NCBI RefSeq assembly: GCF_000195335.1
Contig: NC_015387.1
Coordinates: 1,732,001 to 1,796,000 of the forward strand
DNA from: Marinithermus hydrothermalis DSM 14884
GTDB lineage: Bacteria > Deinococcota > Deinococci > Deinococcales > Marinithermaceae
Length of the DNA stretch: 64,000 nt
Direction: 5' to 3'
Shown here in pieces: positions 52,526-60,812 of this stretch. The translations under genes were made by a program, and so were the position numbers. Below the pieces are notes generated by a model that made no database searches, was not told the origin of the DNA, and worked only from the letters and a program-made list of their open reading frames with translations. Each line of letters starts with the position of its first letter. Positions within the stretch are counted from its first letter, which is position 1.

Positions 52526-53422
52526 TCACCCCGAGAGCTCCGCGGCCAAGGCCGCCCCGATCCAGCCGGCCTCCTTGCCGAGCGCCGCGACGCGCAGCGC
52601 GCCCGCCCGCCAGCCCTCGGTGTAGCGCGCGAACGCGGCCTGCACGAGCTCGAGGTAGGCCGCCCCGCCCCCGAGCACCACGCCGCCCCCCAGCACGAAC
52701 ACCTCGGGGTCCAGCACCCGCTGCAGGGAGGCCAGCCCCAGCCCCAGGTAGTCCGCGGCTTGCTCCACGATCCGCCGGGCTTTGGGCTCGCCTTTTCGCC
52801 AGCGCGCGAACACCTCGGGGGTGTCCATCTCTCGCTTGTAGGCGTAGCGCGCGTCCCGCGCGATCGCCACGCCCGAGGCGAGGGCCTCGAGGCAGCCGGA
52901 CTGGCCGCAACCGCAGACCGGGCCGTGCGGCAGCACGACGAAATGCCCGACCTCCCCCCCCTGCCCGAACGCGCCGCGCCAGACCCGGTCCCCAAAAACC
53001 ACGCCGCCCCCGATTCCGGTCGAGACCGTGACGTACACCGAGCTTTGCGCGTCCTTCGCCGCGCCCAGGTGGTGCTCCGCGAGCGCCGCGGCGTTCGCGT
53101 CGTTCTCCAGCACCACCGGCAGCCCCACCGCCTCGGCGAGCGCCTCCCTCAAGGGGAAGTCCGTGAGGTTCGGGATGTTCGGCGCGAACCGCACCCGGCC
53201 GCGCTCAAAATCCAACGGCCCGGGCGAGCCGACCCCCACGGCCTTCACGCCGGAGAGGCCGCTTTCCTGGATCGCGGCGCGCACGCACGCCGCCATCGCC
53301 TCCACCACGGCCAGCCCGCCCTCCTTAGGGGTGGGCCGCACGGTCCGCGCGCGCACCCGCCCGTCCGCCAAAACACCCGCAGCGATCTTGGTGCCGCCCA
53401 GGTCCACCCCTACCGTCGCCAT
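52526..53422 (-). CDS. glk: ROK-family glucokinase
   Basis: A 298-residue sugar kinase. ATP site VGVDLGGTKIAAGVLADG at the N-terminus, sugar-binding ENDANAAALAEHHLGA (Asp near 107), STGIGGGVVFGD, and the ROK zinc motif GPVCGCGQSGCLEALASG (near residue 168) with EVGH before it. Probably phosphorylates glucose in the same glycolytic pathway as pfkA. It ends 5 nt from the convergent GNAT gene, and its start abuts the small protein upstream. Confidence 0.9.
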   Translation of the reverse strand: MATVGVDLGGTKIAAGVLADGRVRARTVRPTPKEGGLAVVEAMAACVRAAIQESGLSGVKAVGVGSPGPLDFERGRVRFAPNIPNLTDFPLREALAEAVGLPVVLENDANAAALAEHHLGAAKDAQSSVYVTVSTGIGGGVVFGDRVWRGAFGQGGEVGHFVVLPHGPVCGCGQSGCLEALASGVAIARDARYAYKREMDTPEVFARWRKGEPKARRIVEQAADYLGLGLASLQRVLDPEVFVLGGGVVLGGGAAYLELVQAAFARYTEGWRAGALRVAALGKEAGWIGAALAAELSG

Positions 53423-53656
53423 TCACTCCTCCAAGACTTGAAGCGCCCGCCGGTACACCTCCCGCGGCACCCAAACGGAAGCCGCGGTCCCGTACACCTC
53501 CGCGTACGCCTTCATCCCATCGAAGGGGGTCACGAGCCGGGCCGGGATCCCCGCCTCGCCGAGCCTCCGCACGAGCGCTTCCGCGTAGAACCGGTTGAAC
53601 TCCCCAAGCCGCACGTGCGGCACCCCGCCGAACATCCTTACCGTGCACTCGCCCAT
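53423..53656 (-). CDS. Small hypothetical protein (possible DUF2007-like fold)
   Basis: A 77-residue protein between an M20 hydrolase gene (19-nt overlap) and the ROK kinase (0-nt gap). It reads EFNRFYAEALVRRLGEAGIP then ARLVTPFDGMKAYAEVYG and ends VYRRALQVLEE. The A-E-A-L-V-R-R-L-x-E-A-G-I-P-A-R segment resembles DUF2007-type small regulators, which carry a ferredoxin-like fold. The family is uncertain; coupling to its neighbours makes the gene real. Confidence 0.6.
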   Translation of the reverse strand: MGECTVRMFGGVPHVRLGEFNRFYAEALVRRLGEAGIPARLVTPFDGMKAYAEVYGTAASVWVPREVYRRALQVLEE

Positions 53657-54747
53657 GCCACCAACGCCTCCACCAGCCGCACGTACCCCTGCACCGCGGC
53701 CTCCACCTGCGCTACGGACACGTGCTCGCGCGTGGTGTGCGCCAACGCCGGATCCCCTGGCCCGTACCCGATGACCGGGGCCCCGGTCGCCGCCAGGTAC
53801 GGCGCGTCCGTGGTGAACCACCACACCCCGGCCTCCGCCTGCCCCACGGCCCTGAGGGCCACCTCGAGGGCCGGGTGCGCCCGGTCCAGCAGGTACGGCG
53901 GGTAGATCATGGGGTAGGTCATGCGCACCTCGCCGCTCGTGCGCTCCTCCTCGGGCACGTACACCGCGGCGTCCCCCGCCAAATCCCGGAGGCGCTCCAC
54001 GATCCGGTCCGGGTCCTCGCCGGGCACGAACCGGTAATCCACCACCACCCGCGCCACGCCCGGCACCACGTTCGTGGCCGCCGGGTCCGAGGCCACGAGG
54101 GTGGGGGTGCAGCTCGCCGGCCCCAACTCCCCGTTCGTCGCGACGGGGAACTCCTCGAGGGCCGCCAAGAAGCGCCCCGCAGCGAACAACGGGTTGTGCC
54201 CCAGCTCGGCGCGGGCCGCGTGCGCCAACCGCCCCTCGAAGTCCGCCCTGACCTCGATGCGACCCCGGTGCCCGCGCATCACCTCGAGGTTCGAGGGCTC
54301 CCCCAGCACCACCACGGCCGGCTCGAGCCGCCCCGCGGCATACCGGCTGCCGAGCCCTCCGACCTCCTCCTGCACCACCGCGAGGAAACGCACCCGCCCC
54401 GGCAGGGCGCGGTCCTTAAGGCGCGCGAGCGCTGCGACCATCGCGGCGAGCGCGCCCTTCATGTCCACCGTGCCGCGCCCCCAGACCGCGCCTTCAGCCA
54501 CCTCGCCCGAAAACGGCGGGTACGGCCACGCCTCCGCCGCGCCGGCAGGCACGGTGTCCATGTGCCCGGTGAGGAGCACCTCGGGCCCGGCCTCGCCCAG
54601 CACGGCCTCGACGTTTCCCGCCTCGTCCAGCCGGGGCTTTAACCCCAGCTCCGCGAGCGCTTCCATCAACACGCGCGCCGCGGGGCCCTCCCGCCCCGAG
54701 GGGCTTTCCGCCCGCACGAGGCGCTGCAGTACACGCACGGCATCCAT
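53638..54747 (-). CDS. M20-family metallohydrolase (ArgE/DapE/LysK-like)
   Basis: A 369-residue, two-zinc aminoacylase/deacetylase. Metal ligands in LLTGHMDTVPAG (His near residue 62), GRGTVDMKGALAAM (Asp near 95), VVQEEVGGLGS (Glu-Glu near 126) and a final His in LAHTTREH. The VMRGHRGRIEV segment starts the dimerisation domain. Since ArgJ recycles acetyl in arginine synthesis here, ArgE is not needed. LysK of the AAA lysine route or a general deacetylase is as likely. Confidence 0.8.
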   Translation of the reverse strand: MDAVRVLQRLVRAESPSGREGPAARVLMEALAELGLKPRLDEAGNVEAVLGEAGPEVLLTGHMDTVPAGAAEAWPYPPFSGEVAEGAVWGRGTVDMKGALAAMVAALARLKDRALPGRVRFLAVVQEEVGGLGSRYAAGRLEPAVVVLGEPSNLEVMRGHRGRIEVRADFEGRLAHAARAELGHNPLFAAGRFLAALEEFPVATNGELGPASCTPTLVASDPAATNVVPGVARVVVDYRFVPGEDPDRIVERLRDLAGDAAVYVPEEERTSGEVRMTYPMIYPPYLLDRAHPALEVALRAVGQAEAGVWWFTTDAPYLAATGAPVIGYGPGDPALAHTTREHVSVAQVEAAVQGYVRLVEALVAWASAR

Positions 54748-54756
54748 AAGCCCATC

Positions 54757-55467
54757 CTACCCCCTGTGCTGCACGGCCCAGTGGAGCGCGATACCCAAAG
54801 CGACCGCGACGTTCAGGGACTCCGTCTCACCCCGGAGCTCGATCCGCACGAGCTCGTCGCAGTGTTCGCGCACGATACGGCGCATCCCCTCGCCTTCCGA
54901 GCCCACCACGAGGGCCAAAGGCCGAGCGTAATCCAGCTCCGCGAGGGTCTTCTCCGCCTGGCCGGCGGTGCCGTACACCCACACGCCCAAACCCTTCAGC
55001 CACTCGATGTACCGCGGAAGGTTCTTCACCCGCACCACCGGAATCCGGTGCGCCGCGCCCGCCGAGGCCTTCACCGCCACCGGGGAGAGCGGCGCGCTGC
55101 GCCGTTCCTCGCTCACCACGCCGTGCGCCCCCAGGGCCTCCGCAGTCCGGAGGATCGCCCCGAAGTTGCGGGGGTCGGTCACCCCGTCCACCAGCACCAG
55201 AAGGGGCGGCTCCCCCCGCTCGCGCGCCCGGCGCAAGGGCGCCTCCTCGTCGGCGAACGCCACCCCCTCCACCTCCGCCACCACCCCCTGGTGCCGCGTG
55301 GTGCGCACCATCTGGTCCAGCTCGATGCGCGGCACGAACACCAGCTCCACCCCGCTCGCCTCGAGCTGCCTGACCAGCCAGCGCTCCACGCCGCGCGCCA
55401 CCCAAACGCGCCGCACCCGCCCCTCCCGCAGGGCCTCCAGCACCGGATTGCGTCCGTAGATCCGCAT
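54757..55467 (-). CDS. rlmB: 23S rRNA 2'-O-methyltransferase RlmB (TrmH/SpoU family)
   Basis: A 236-residue SPOUT methyltransferase that should methylate G2251 of 23S rRNA. Short N-terminal L30e-like domain (MRIYGRNPVLEALREGRV), then motif 1 DGVTDPRNFGAILRTAEALG (near residue 90), motif 2 LALVVGSEGEGMRR and motif 3 ETESLNVAVALGIALHWA, which makes the knotted SAM site. ATG 55467 is preferred over 55479 because of GGGGGG just upstream. Confidence 0.92.
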   Translation of the reverse strand: MRIYGRNPVLEALREGRVRRVWVARGVERWLVRQLEASGVELVFVPRIELDQMVRTTRHQGVVAEVEGVAFADEEAPLRRARERGEPPLLVLVDGVTDPRNFGAILRTAEALGAHGVVSEERRSAPLSPVAVKASAGAAHRIPVVRVKNLPRYIEWLKGLGVWVYGTAGQAEKTLAELDYARPLALVVGSEGEGMRRIVREHCDELVRIELRGETESLNVAVALGIALHWAVQHRG

Positions 55468-55491
55468 ACCCCCCAGCATACCGAGCCACGC

Positions 55492-56370
55492 CTAGCCGAG
55501 GATGCGCTCGAGCTCCGCCTCGAGGGGACGGAGCTCGAGGTCGAAGGCGCGCCGCATGGGCGCGGGGTCCGCCGTGCTGCCCAGTTTCAGCATCCGGTAC
55601 TGGTCCAGCGTGAGGGGGGTAAAGGGCAGGCGGTCCAGTAGCGGCACGACCCGATCCATCAGCCACAGGGGGATCGGGAGGAGGGGCTTGCGCGAGCCTA
55701 GCGCGTCCCGCACGAGGAGGACCAGTTCCTTGAAGGTGTAGGCCTTCGGGCCCACCAGATCGAAGGCCTGCCCCGCGGTCCCGGGGTTTGCGAGCGCCTG
55801 AGCAAAGCAGGCCGCAACGTCCCCCACCCAGACCGGGCGGGCGGGGAAGGCCCCGTCCCCCACGAGGGGAATGACCGGCAGGGGCGCTTGGACCAGCCGC
55901 TTGAGCACCCCGCCGAAAAACCCGTCCCCTTTCCCGAAGACGAAGCTCGGGCGGAAGATCGTCCAGGCCAGGCTCGAGGCCCGCACGAGGGCTTCGGCCT
56001 CGGCTTTGGTCTCGAAGTACCGGATCCCCGTGCCCGGCCGCGCCCCTAACGCGGACATGTGCAGGTACCGTGCCACGCCCGCCTTCTCGAGGGCCTCCAG
56101 GGTGCGCCACACCCCCGCGACGTGCACCCCGTGGAAGGTCTGGCCGCGCGCCTCGCGGAGGATCCCCGGGAGGTAGATCACCGCGTCCTGCCCCTGCACG
56201 GCCGCCTCGAGGCCCGCGCCCGTCACGGCGTCCCCCACCACGTACCGCGCCCCGGACGCGGGACCTTCTCCCCGGCGGGACAGGACCCATACCGTGTGCC
56301 CCTCGGCCACCAGTCGCGCCACCAGGTGTCGCCCAATGAACCCCGTGCCTCCGATCACCAGAACCCGCAC
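55492..56370 (-). CDS. NAD(P)-binding SDR-like protein (NDUFA9/complex I assembly type)
   Basis: A 292-residue atypical short-chain dehydrogenase: MRVLVIGGTGFIGRHLVARL is the dinucleotide-binding site. The family pattern continues with VQGQDAVIYLPGI and YLHMSALGARPGTGIRYFETKAEAE (K in the YxxxK-like position), then FRPSFVFGKGDGFF. This group includes NDUFA9-like and plant HCF173-like proteins that act as structural or assembly factors, so it may not be a catalytic enzyme. Same strand as rlmB and 24 nt upstream of it. Confidence 0.83.
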   Translation of the reverse strand: MRVLVIGGTGFIGRHLVARLVAEGHTVWVLSRRGEGPASGARYVVGDAVTGAGLEAAVQGQDAVIYLPGILREARGQTFHGVHVAGVWRTLEALEKAGVARYLHMSALGARPGTGIRYFETKAEAEALVRASSLAWTIFRPSFVFGKGDGFFGGVLKRLVQAPLPVIPLVGDGAFPARPVWVGDVAACFAQALANPGTAGQAFDLVGPKAYTFKELVLLVRDALGSRKPLLPIPLWLMDRVVPLLDRLPFTPLTLDQYRMLKLGSTADPAPMRRAFDLELRPLEAELERILG

Positions 56371-56396
56371 GCCGCCCCCCTAGGGTGTAAAGCGTG

Positions 56397-56402
56397 TACG
56401 AT
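56397..56402 (+). promoter_or_regulatory. -10 box of ispG (leaderless)
   Basis: TACGAT at 56397-56402 is 6 nt before ATG 56409. This supports ATG 56409 as the real ispG start over the in-frame GTG 56394, which would lie inside the promoter. No strong -35 is visible. Confidence 0.45.
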
Positions 56403-56408
56403 AAAGCC

Positions 56409-57635
56409 ATGACGCGCCGCAAGACCCCCACCGTGTGGGTTGGCTCGGTGCCCATCGGGTCCGAGCATCCGGTGGTGGTGCAATCCATGACCAACACCCC
56501 CACCGCGGACGTGGAAGCCACCGTCGCGCAGATCCGTGAGCTGGTCCTCGCGGGCAGCGAGCTGGTCCGGCTCACCGTGAACACCGAGGCCGCCGCGCGG
56601 GCCGTTCCGGAGATCAAGGCCCGACTCCGCGATGCGGGCATCGAGGTCCCCCTCGTGGGTGATTTTCACTTTAACGGCCACCTCCTCCTCCGAAAATACC
56701 CCGAGACGGCTCAAGCGCTCGACAAGTACCGCATCAACCCCGGCACCGTCGGCGCGGGACGGCAGCAAGACCCGAACTTCCGCACCATGATCGAGGTGGC
56801 CCTCGAGTTCAACAAGCCCGTGCGCATCGGGGTGAACTGGGGCTCCCTCGACCAGGGGCTGCTGCGGGAGATCATGGACCAAAACGCCCGCCGCCCCAAT
56901 CCCAAGAGCGCGCACGAGGTCCTCTTGGAGACGATCGTGGAGTCCGCGGTGCGCTCCGCCGAGCTCGCCGAGGCCTACGGCCTGCCGCACGACCGCATCA
57001 TCCTCTCCGCCAAGGTCTCGCACGCCCCGGACCTCTGGGCGGTCTACCGCGCGCTCGCGCGCCGCGTGGACTACCCCCTGCACCTGGGGCTCACCGAGGC
57101 CGGCATGGGCGCGCAAGGGATCGTGGCGAGCACCGCGGGCCTCGCGGTGCTGCTGAGCGAAGGCATCGGGGACACGATCCGCGTCTCCCTGACCCCCGAG
57201 CCCGGCACGAGCCGCGCCCGGGAGGTCGAGGTCGCCAAGCTCATCCTGCAGTCCCTGGGCCTTAGGCGGTTCGCGCCGAGCGTCACCGCCTGTCCCGGGT
57301 GCGGCCGCACCACGAGCACCTTCTTCCAAGAACTCGCCCAGACCGTACAGCAGCACCTGGAGCGCCGCATGCTGGAGTGGAAGGCGCGTTACCCCGGGGT
57401 GGAGAATCTCAAGGTCGCGGTGATGGGGTGCGTGGTGAACGGCCCCGGGGAGTCCAAGCACGCCGACGTGGGGATCAGCCTGCCCGGCACGGGCGAGGCC
57501 CCTCGAGCTCCGGTCTACGTGGACGGCCGACTCTACAAGACCCTCCAAGGCCCCCGCATCGCCGAGGAGTTCATGGAGATCCTGGAGGCGTACGTCGCCC
57601 AGCGGTTCGGCAGGGCCCAACCGGCGCGGGACTAG
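56409..57635 (+). CDS. ispG: 4-hydroxy-3-methylbut-2-en-1-yl diphosphate synthase IspG
   Basis: Iron-sulfur enzyme of the MEP isoprenoid route. 408 residues. N-terminal TIM barrel with [20 protein letters not shown] and [13 protein letters not shown]; cluster Cys ligands in [12 protein letters not shown] (near residue 295) and [20 protein letters not shown] (near 337), followed by the conserved Glu. The presence of IspG points to MEP rather than mevalonate synthesis of isoprenoids. It starts 38 nt from the divergent SDR-like gene. Confidence 0.96.
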   Translation: MTRRKTPTVWVGSVPIGSEHPVVVQSMTNTPTADVEATVAQIRELVLAGSELVRLTVNTEAAARAVPEIKARLRDAGIEVPLVGDFHFNGHLLLRKYPETAQALDKYRINPGTVGAGRQQDPNFRTMIEVALEFNKPVRIGVNWGSLDQGLLREIMDQNARRPNPKSAHEVLLETIVESAVRSAELAEAYGLPHDRIILSAKVSHAPDLWAVYRALARRVDYPLHLGLTEAGMGAQGIVASTAGLAVLLSEGIGDTIRVSLTPEPGTSRAREVEVAKLILQSLGLRRFAPSVTACPGCGRTTSTFFQELAQTVQQHLERRMLEWKARYPGVENLKVAVMGCVVNGPGESKHADVGISLPGTGEAPRAPVYVDGRLYKTLQGPRIAEEFMEILEAYVAQRFGRAQPARD

Positions 57636-57646
57636 GCCCCCCACCT

Positions 57647-58510
57647 CTAGTCCGCGTAGATCACGGCGGCCAGCCGGTCCAGAAACTCGAGGTACGCCCG
57701 GAGCCCCCCGAGGGCCTGCACCACCGCGCGCTCCCCGCCCAGGGGCCGGAGTGCGGGGCGGTCCAGGGTGTCCAGGCGTTCCATCGCCTGCACGCCCTTC
57801 TCCGCGTAGACCGCGAGGAGCGCCTCGGCCACGGCGCGTTCCTTTTCCGCGAACGCCTCGAGCTGCGCCCGGGCGCGCTCCGCGCGGGCTTTCCGCGCCA
57901 GTAACGGCCAGCCGTAGGCCACATGCCCCAAGCGGTCGTACACGTCCACCTCCGGCCGGGGCACCAGCCGCTCGAGGGCCTCGAGCCACCCCTGGCGCTC
58001 CAGCTCCGCCAAGCGGGCCTCGCGGGTTTCCGCCTTCCGCCAGGCCTGGCGGAAGGCGACCTCGTCCCCGAGCGCCGCGGCGAAGTAGGGGCGCGCTTCC
58101 TCCACGCTCCCGACGCGCACCCCTCCGGGGAGCAGCACCCCGCCGCGCGCGGCGAGCAGTTCCCGCACCGTGCGCCGCAACTCCTGGCTGGTGACCGGCT
58201 TGGTGAGGAAGGCGTCGGCCTTCAGCATCCGCGCTTGCAGCGCCGTGCTGGAGGAAACGTCCGCGGTCAGCACCAGGACCGGCACCTCCTGCAACCGACG
58301 TACCTGCCGGATGCGGGTGAGCAAGCCAAGCCCGTCCAGCTCCGGCAGCATCACATCCAGCAGGATCAGGTCCGGGGTGTGCCCCTTCAAGTACTCCAGC
58401 GCTTCCCGGCCGTCCCGGGCCACATCGACCCCGCACCCCATCCCGGTGAGGATCACCTCCAAAAACCGGATCATGCCGGGATCGTCCTCTACCACAAGCA
58501 CACGCACCAC
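57647..58510 (-). CDS. Response regulator with unknown C-terminal domain
   Basis: A 287-residue protein. Residues 1-120 are a receiver domain with all key residues: acidic pair D9-D10 in VVEDDPGM, phosphoacceptor D52 in LILLDVMLPELDG, T82 in VLTAD and K104 in FLTKPV. Residues 125-287 are helical, Arg/Ala/Glu-rich and lack any DNA-binding or catalytic motif that I recognise. Start GTG 58510 puts the receiver at the N-terminus as expected. No histidine kinase is adjacent. Output function unknown; it may act by protein contact. Confidence 0.85.
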   Translation of the reverse strand: MVRVLVVEDDPGMIRFLEVILTGMGCGVDVARDGREALEYLKGHTPDLILLDVMLPELDGLGLLTRIRQVRRLQEVPVLVLTADVSSSTALQARMLKADAFLTKPVTSQELRRTVRELLAARGGVLLPGGVRVGSVEEARPYFAAALGDEVAFRQAWRKAETREARLAELERQGWLEALERLVPRPEVDVYDRLGHVAYGWPLLARKARAERARAQLEAFAEKERAVAEALLAVYAEKGVQAMERLDTLDRPALRPLGGERAVVQALGGLRAYLEFLDRLAAVIYAD

Positions 58511-58564
58511 ATCCCTTATCTTGCCACCTCTCGCCCCGCCCGCGCGGGGTATAAGGGGTATAGG

Positions 58565-60799
58565 ATGCACCTCGCCTTCCCCTGGGCCCTCCTCGCCCTC
58601 CTCCTTCCCTTCCTGCCCGGCGTGCGCCCCCCCTTACGCCGGCTGGTTCTTCTGCTGTTGGTACTCGCCGCGAGCGGCCCCAGCTTACCCCTCGCTCCGG
58701 CGCGCACCGTGGTCCTCCTCGATTACAGCCCCTCCGCGCGCGAAGCCGTCTGGGCGCAAGCCACCCAGCTCGAGGTCCCGCCCCCCGCGACCTTTTTAGC
58801 CTTTGCCGAGGCGGTGCAGGAGGTGCCCACCCCCACCGCACGCCGCACGGATCTCGGGGAGGGCACCGACCTCGCCGCAGCCCTCGAGGCCGCCCTCGAG
58901 CGGGGCGCGGACCGGATCCTGCTGATCTCGGACGGCCTCTCCCAGACCCCCGTCCTCCCCCCGCCCGTCCCGGTGTACGCCCTCAGCGTGCCGCCCAGCC
59001 CGCACGTGGGCCTGGTGGGGGTTCTCCTGCCCCCCTACCCCGCGGAGGGCGAGACGGTCGAGGTGCGCGCCGTGGTGGAGGCCACCGCTCCCACCGAGGT
59101 GACCGTGACCTTCACCCGTCCCGGCGACCGGGTCAGCGTGACGCGGCGCGTCCCCATCGGGCGCACCAGCATCCCTTACCGCTTCACCCTGGAGGGCGCC
59201 ACCCCCCTCACCGTCACCCTCACGAGCCCCTTAGGCGCGGACCAGGCCCGGGCCGAGCTCCGCCCCGCCGGCACACCCGAGGTGTGGGTGCTCGGGGACG
59301 AGGCCGCCGCGCGGCTCCTCGAAGCCCAGGCCTTCCGCGTGCGCCGTCTCGAGGCTCTCCCCCTCCCCATCCGCGCGGACGCGGTGGTGATCGGCCGCGC
59401 GGCGCGAGCCTTCAGTCCCGTTGAGCTGGCCGCCCTCGAGCGCTTCCTCCGGGAGGGCGGTGCCCTGCTGTTTAGCGCCACGCCGGAGGGCTTGTTCTTC
59501 GGGGGGTGGGAGCGCTCGCCCCTCGCGGACGAGATCCCCGTCCGGCCCGCCGGGCGCAGCGGGGTGGCGCTCGTACTGGTGCTGGACGTTTCCGGCTCGA
59601 TGGCGGACGGGAACCCCTCCAAGCTTGCCCTTGCCGTCGCAGGCGCCTTGAGCCTGGTGGAGACCGCGCGCCCCGAGGACCGGCTCGGCATCGTGACCTT
59701 CTCCAGCGGCCCGCGCTGGCTCTTCCCCCCGCGCCCCATGACCGCGCGCGGCAAGCTCGAGGCCAAGACCCTCCTCGATCGCCTGCGCCCCGGCGGCAGC
59801 ACGCGCATGCTCGAGGCCTACCGCCAAGCCATCGAGGCCCTCGAAGCCCTCGAGCTCGAAACTAAGCAGATCCTGGTCCTGACGGACGGCCAGGTGGAGG
59901 AGGATCCCGCCGCGCTCGTCGCGCTTGCGGAAGCCGCGCGCGCGCAAGGGATCCGGACCAATAGCGTGGCCCTCGGGGGGGATGCGGACCGCGCCCTGCT
60001 CGCCCGCATGAGCCGGGTGGGGGAGGGCCGGTTCTGGGACGTGCCTACCCCTGAGGACCTCCCGCGCCTATTCCTCGAGGAGGCCGAGCGCACCTTCGGC
60101 CGCGAGGCCCTCGAGGGCCGTTTCCCGGTGCGGCTCGAGGCGCACCCCGTGACGCAAGGCCTTTCCACGCCGCCCCCGGCTCGCGTGCTGCTGCCGGCGG
60201 TGGCGCAACCGTGGGCGCGAGTGGTGCTGGACAGCGCGGGGGAGCCCATCCTCGCGGTGGGCGAGCGGGGGCTCGGCAAGGTCGCGGCCCTCACCACGGA
60301 CCTCTCCCGGAGCTGGACGGACTGGCCGGAAGCCCCGCGGTTTCTGGGCCAGCTCCTCCGCTGGTTGACCCGCACCCCCGCCCGGCCGCGCTACAGCGTG
60401 AGCCGGGAGGCCGAAGGGGTGCGGGTGGTGGTGCAGGGGCGGTTCGAGCGGGCCCCGAAGCTGCGCTACGGGGGGGTGGAGCGCTCCATGCCGCCCACCG
60501 CCCCGCTCACCTTCGAGGCCGTCCTGCCCTCCGAGGCGCGGGGGGAGGCGGTGGTGCTCGTGGAGGGCCGGGTCCTCTTCCGCGTGCCGCTGCCCGAACC
60601 GAGCGAGTGGCCGCTCACGGACGGCCGAGCCACCCTTCAACGGCTGGCCGAAGCCAGCCAGGGGGCCCTTCTCGAGGCCCCCCAGGCGCTGCCGCCCGCG
60701 CCGAGGAAGCCCGTGCCCCTCACGGGGCCGCTCTTGGGTCTGGCATTGGCCTTCTTCCTGCTCGAACGGTATCTCATCTGGCGGGCGCGCCGCGCGTAG
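58565..60799 (+). CDS. Large VWA-domain membrane protein
   Basis: A 744-residue protein with two N-terminal membrane segments (residues 1-45), a first divergent VWA-like region (ARTVVLLDYSPSAREAVW), a beta-rich middle, then a complete VWA domain with MIDAS motif LVLVLDVSGSMADGNPSKLA (near residue 340) and ILVLTDGQVEEDP. A C-terminal membrane anchor (LLGLALAFFLLERYLIWRARR) follows. The layout matches GATase1-like/VWA membrane proteins (DUF4159/BatA-type large partners). It could work with the MoxR system at 30-34 kb, since those ATPases need VWA clients; that link is inference. Confidence 0.8.
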   Translation: MHLAFPWALLALLLPFLPGVRPPLRRLVLLLLVLAASGPSLPLAPARTVVLLDYSPSAREAVWAQATQLEVPPPATFLAFAEAVQEVPTPTARRTDLGEGTDLAAALEAALERGADRILLISDGLSQTPVLPPPVPVYALSVPPSPHVGLVGVLLPPYPAEGETVEVRAVVEATAPTEVTVTFTRPGDRVSVTRRVPIGRTSIPYRFTLEGATPLTVTLTSPLGADQARAELRPAGTPEVWVLGDEAAARLLEAQAFRVRRLEALPLPIRADAVVIGRAARAFSPVELAALERFLREGGALLFSATPEGLFFGGWERSPLADEIPVRPAGRSGVALVLVLDVSGSMADGNPSKLALAVAGALSLVETARPEDRLGIVTFSSGPRWLFPPRPMTARGKLEAKTLLDRLRPGGSTRMLEAYRQAIEALEALELETKQILVLTDGQVEEDPAALVALAEAARAQGIRTNSVALGGDADRALLARMSRVGEGRFWDVPTPEDLPRLFLEEAERTFGREALEGRFPVRLEAHPVTQGLSTPPPARVLLPAVAQPWARVVLDSAGEPILAVGERGLGKVAALTTDLSRSWTDWPEAPRFLGQLLRWLTRTPARPRYSVSREAEGVRVVVQGRFERAPKLRYGGVERSMPPTAPLTFEAVLPSEARGEAVVLVEGRVLFRVPLPEPSEWPLTDGRATLQRLAEASQGALLEAPQALPPAPRKPVPLTGPLLGLALAFFLLERYLIWRARRA

Positions 60800-60812
60800 A
60801 CTAGAGCATAGG

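Noticed and set aside
56355-58841. An 828-codon open frame on the minus strand antisense to ispG
   Set aside because: Its product is Arg/Gly/Pro-rich with no family pattern, and it lies antisense to ispG and in another frame of the response regulator, both clearly real. High GC leaves such frames open.
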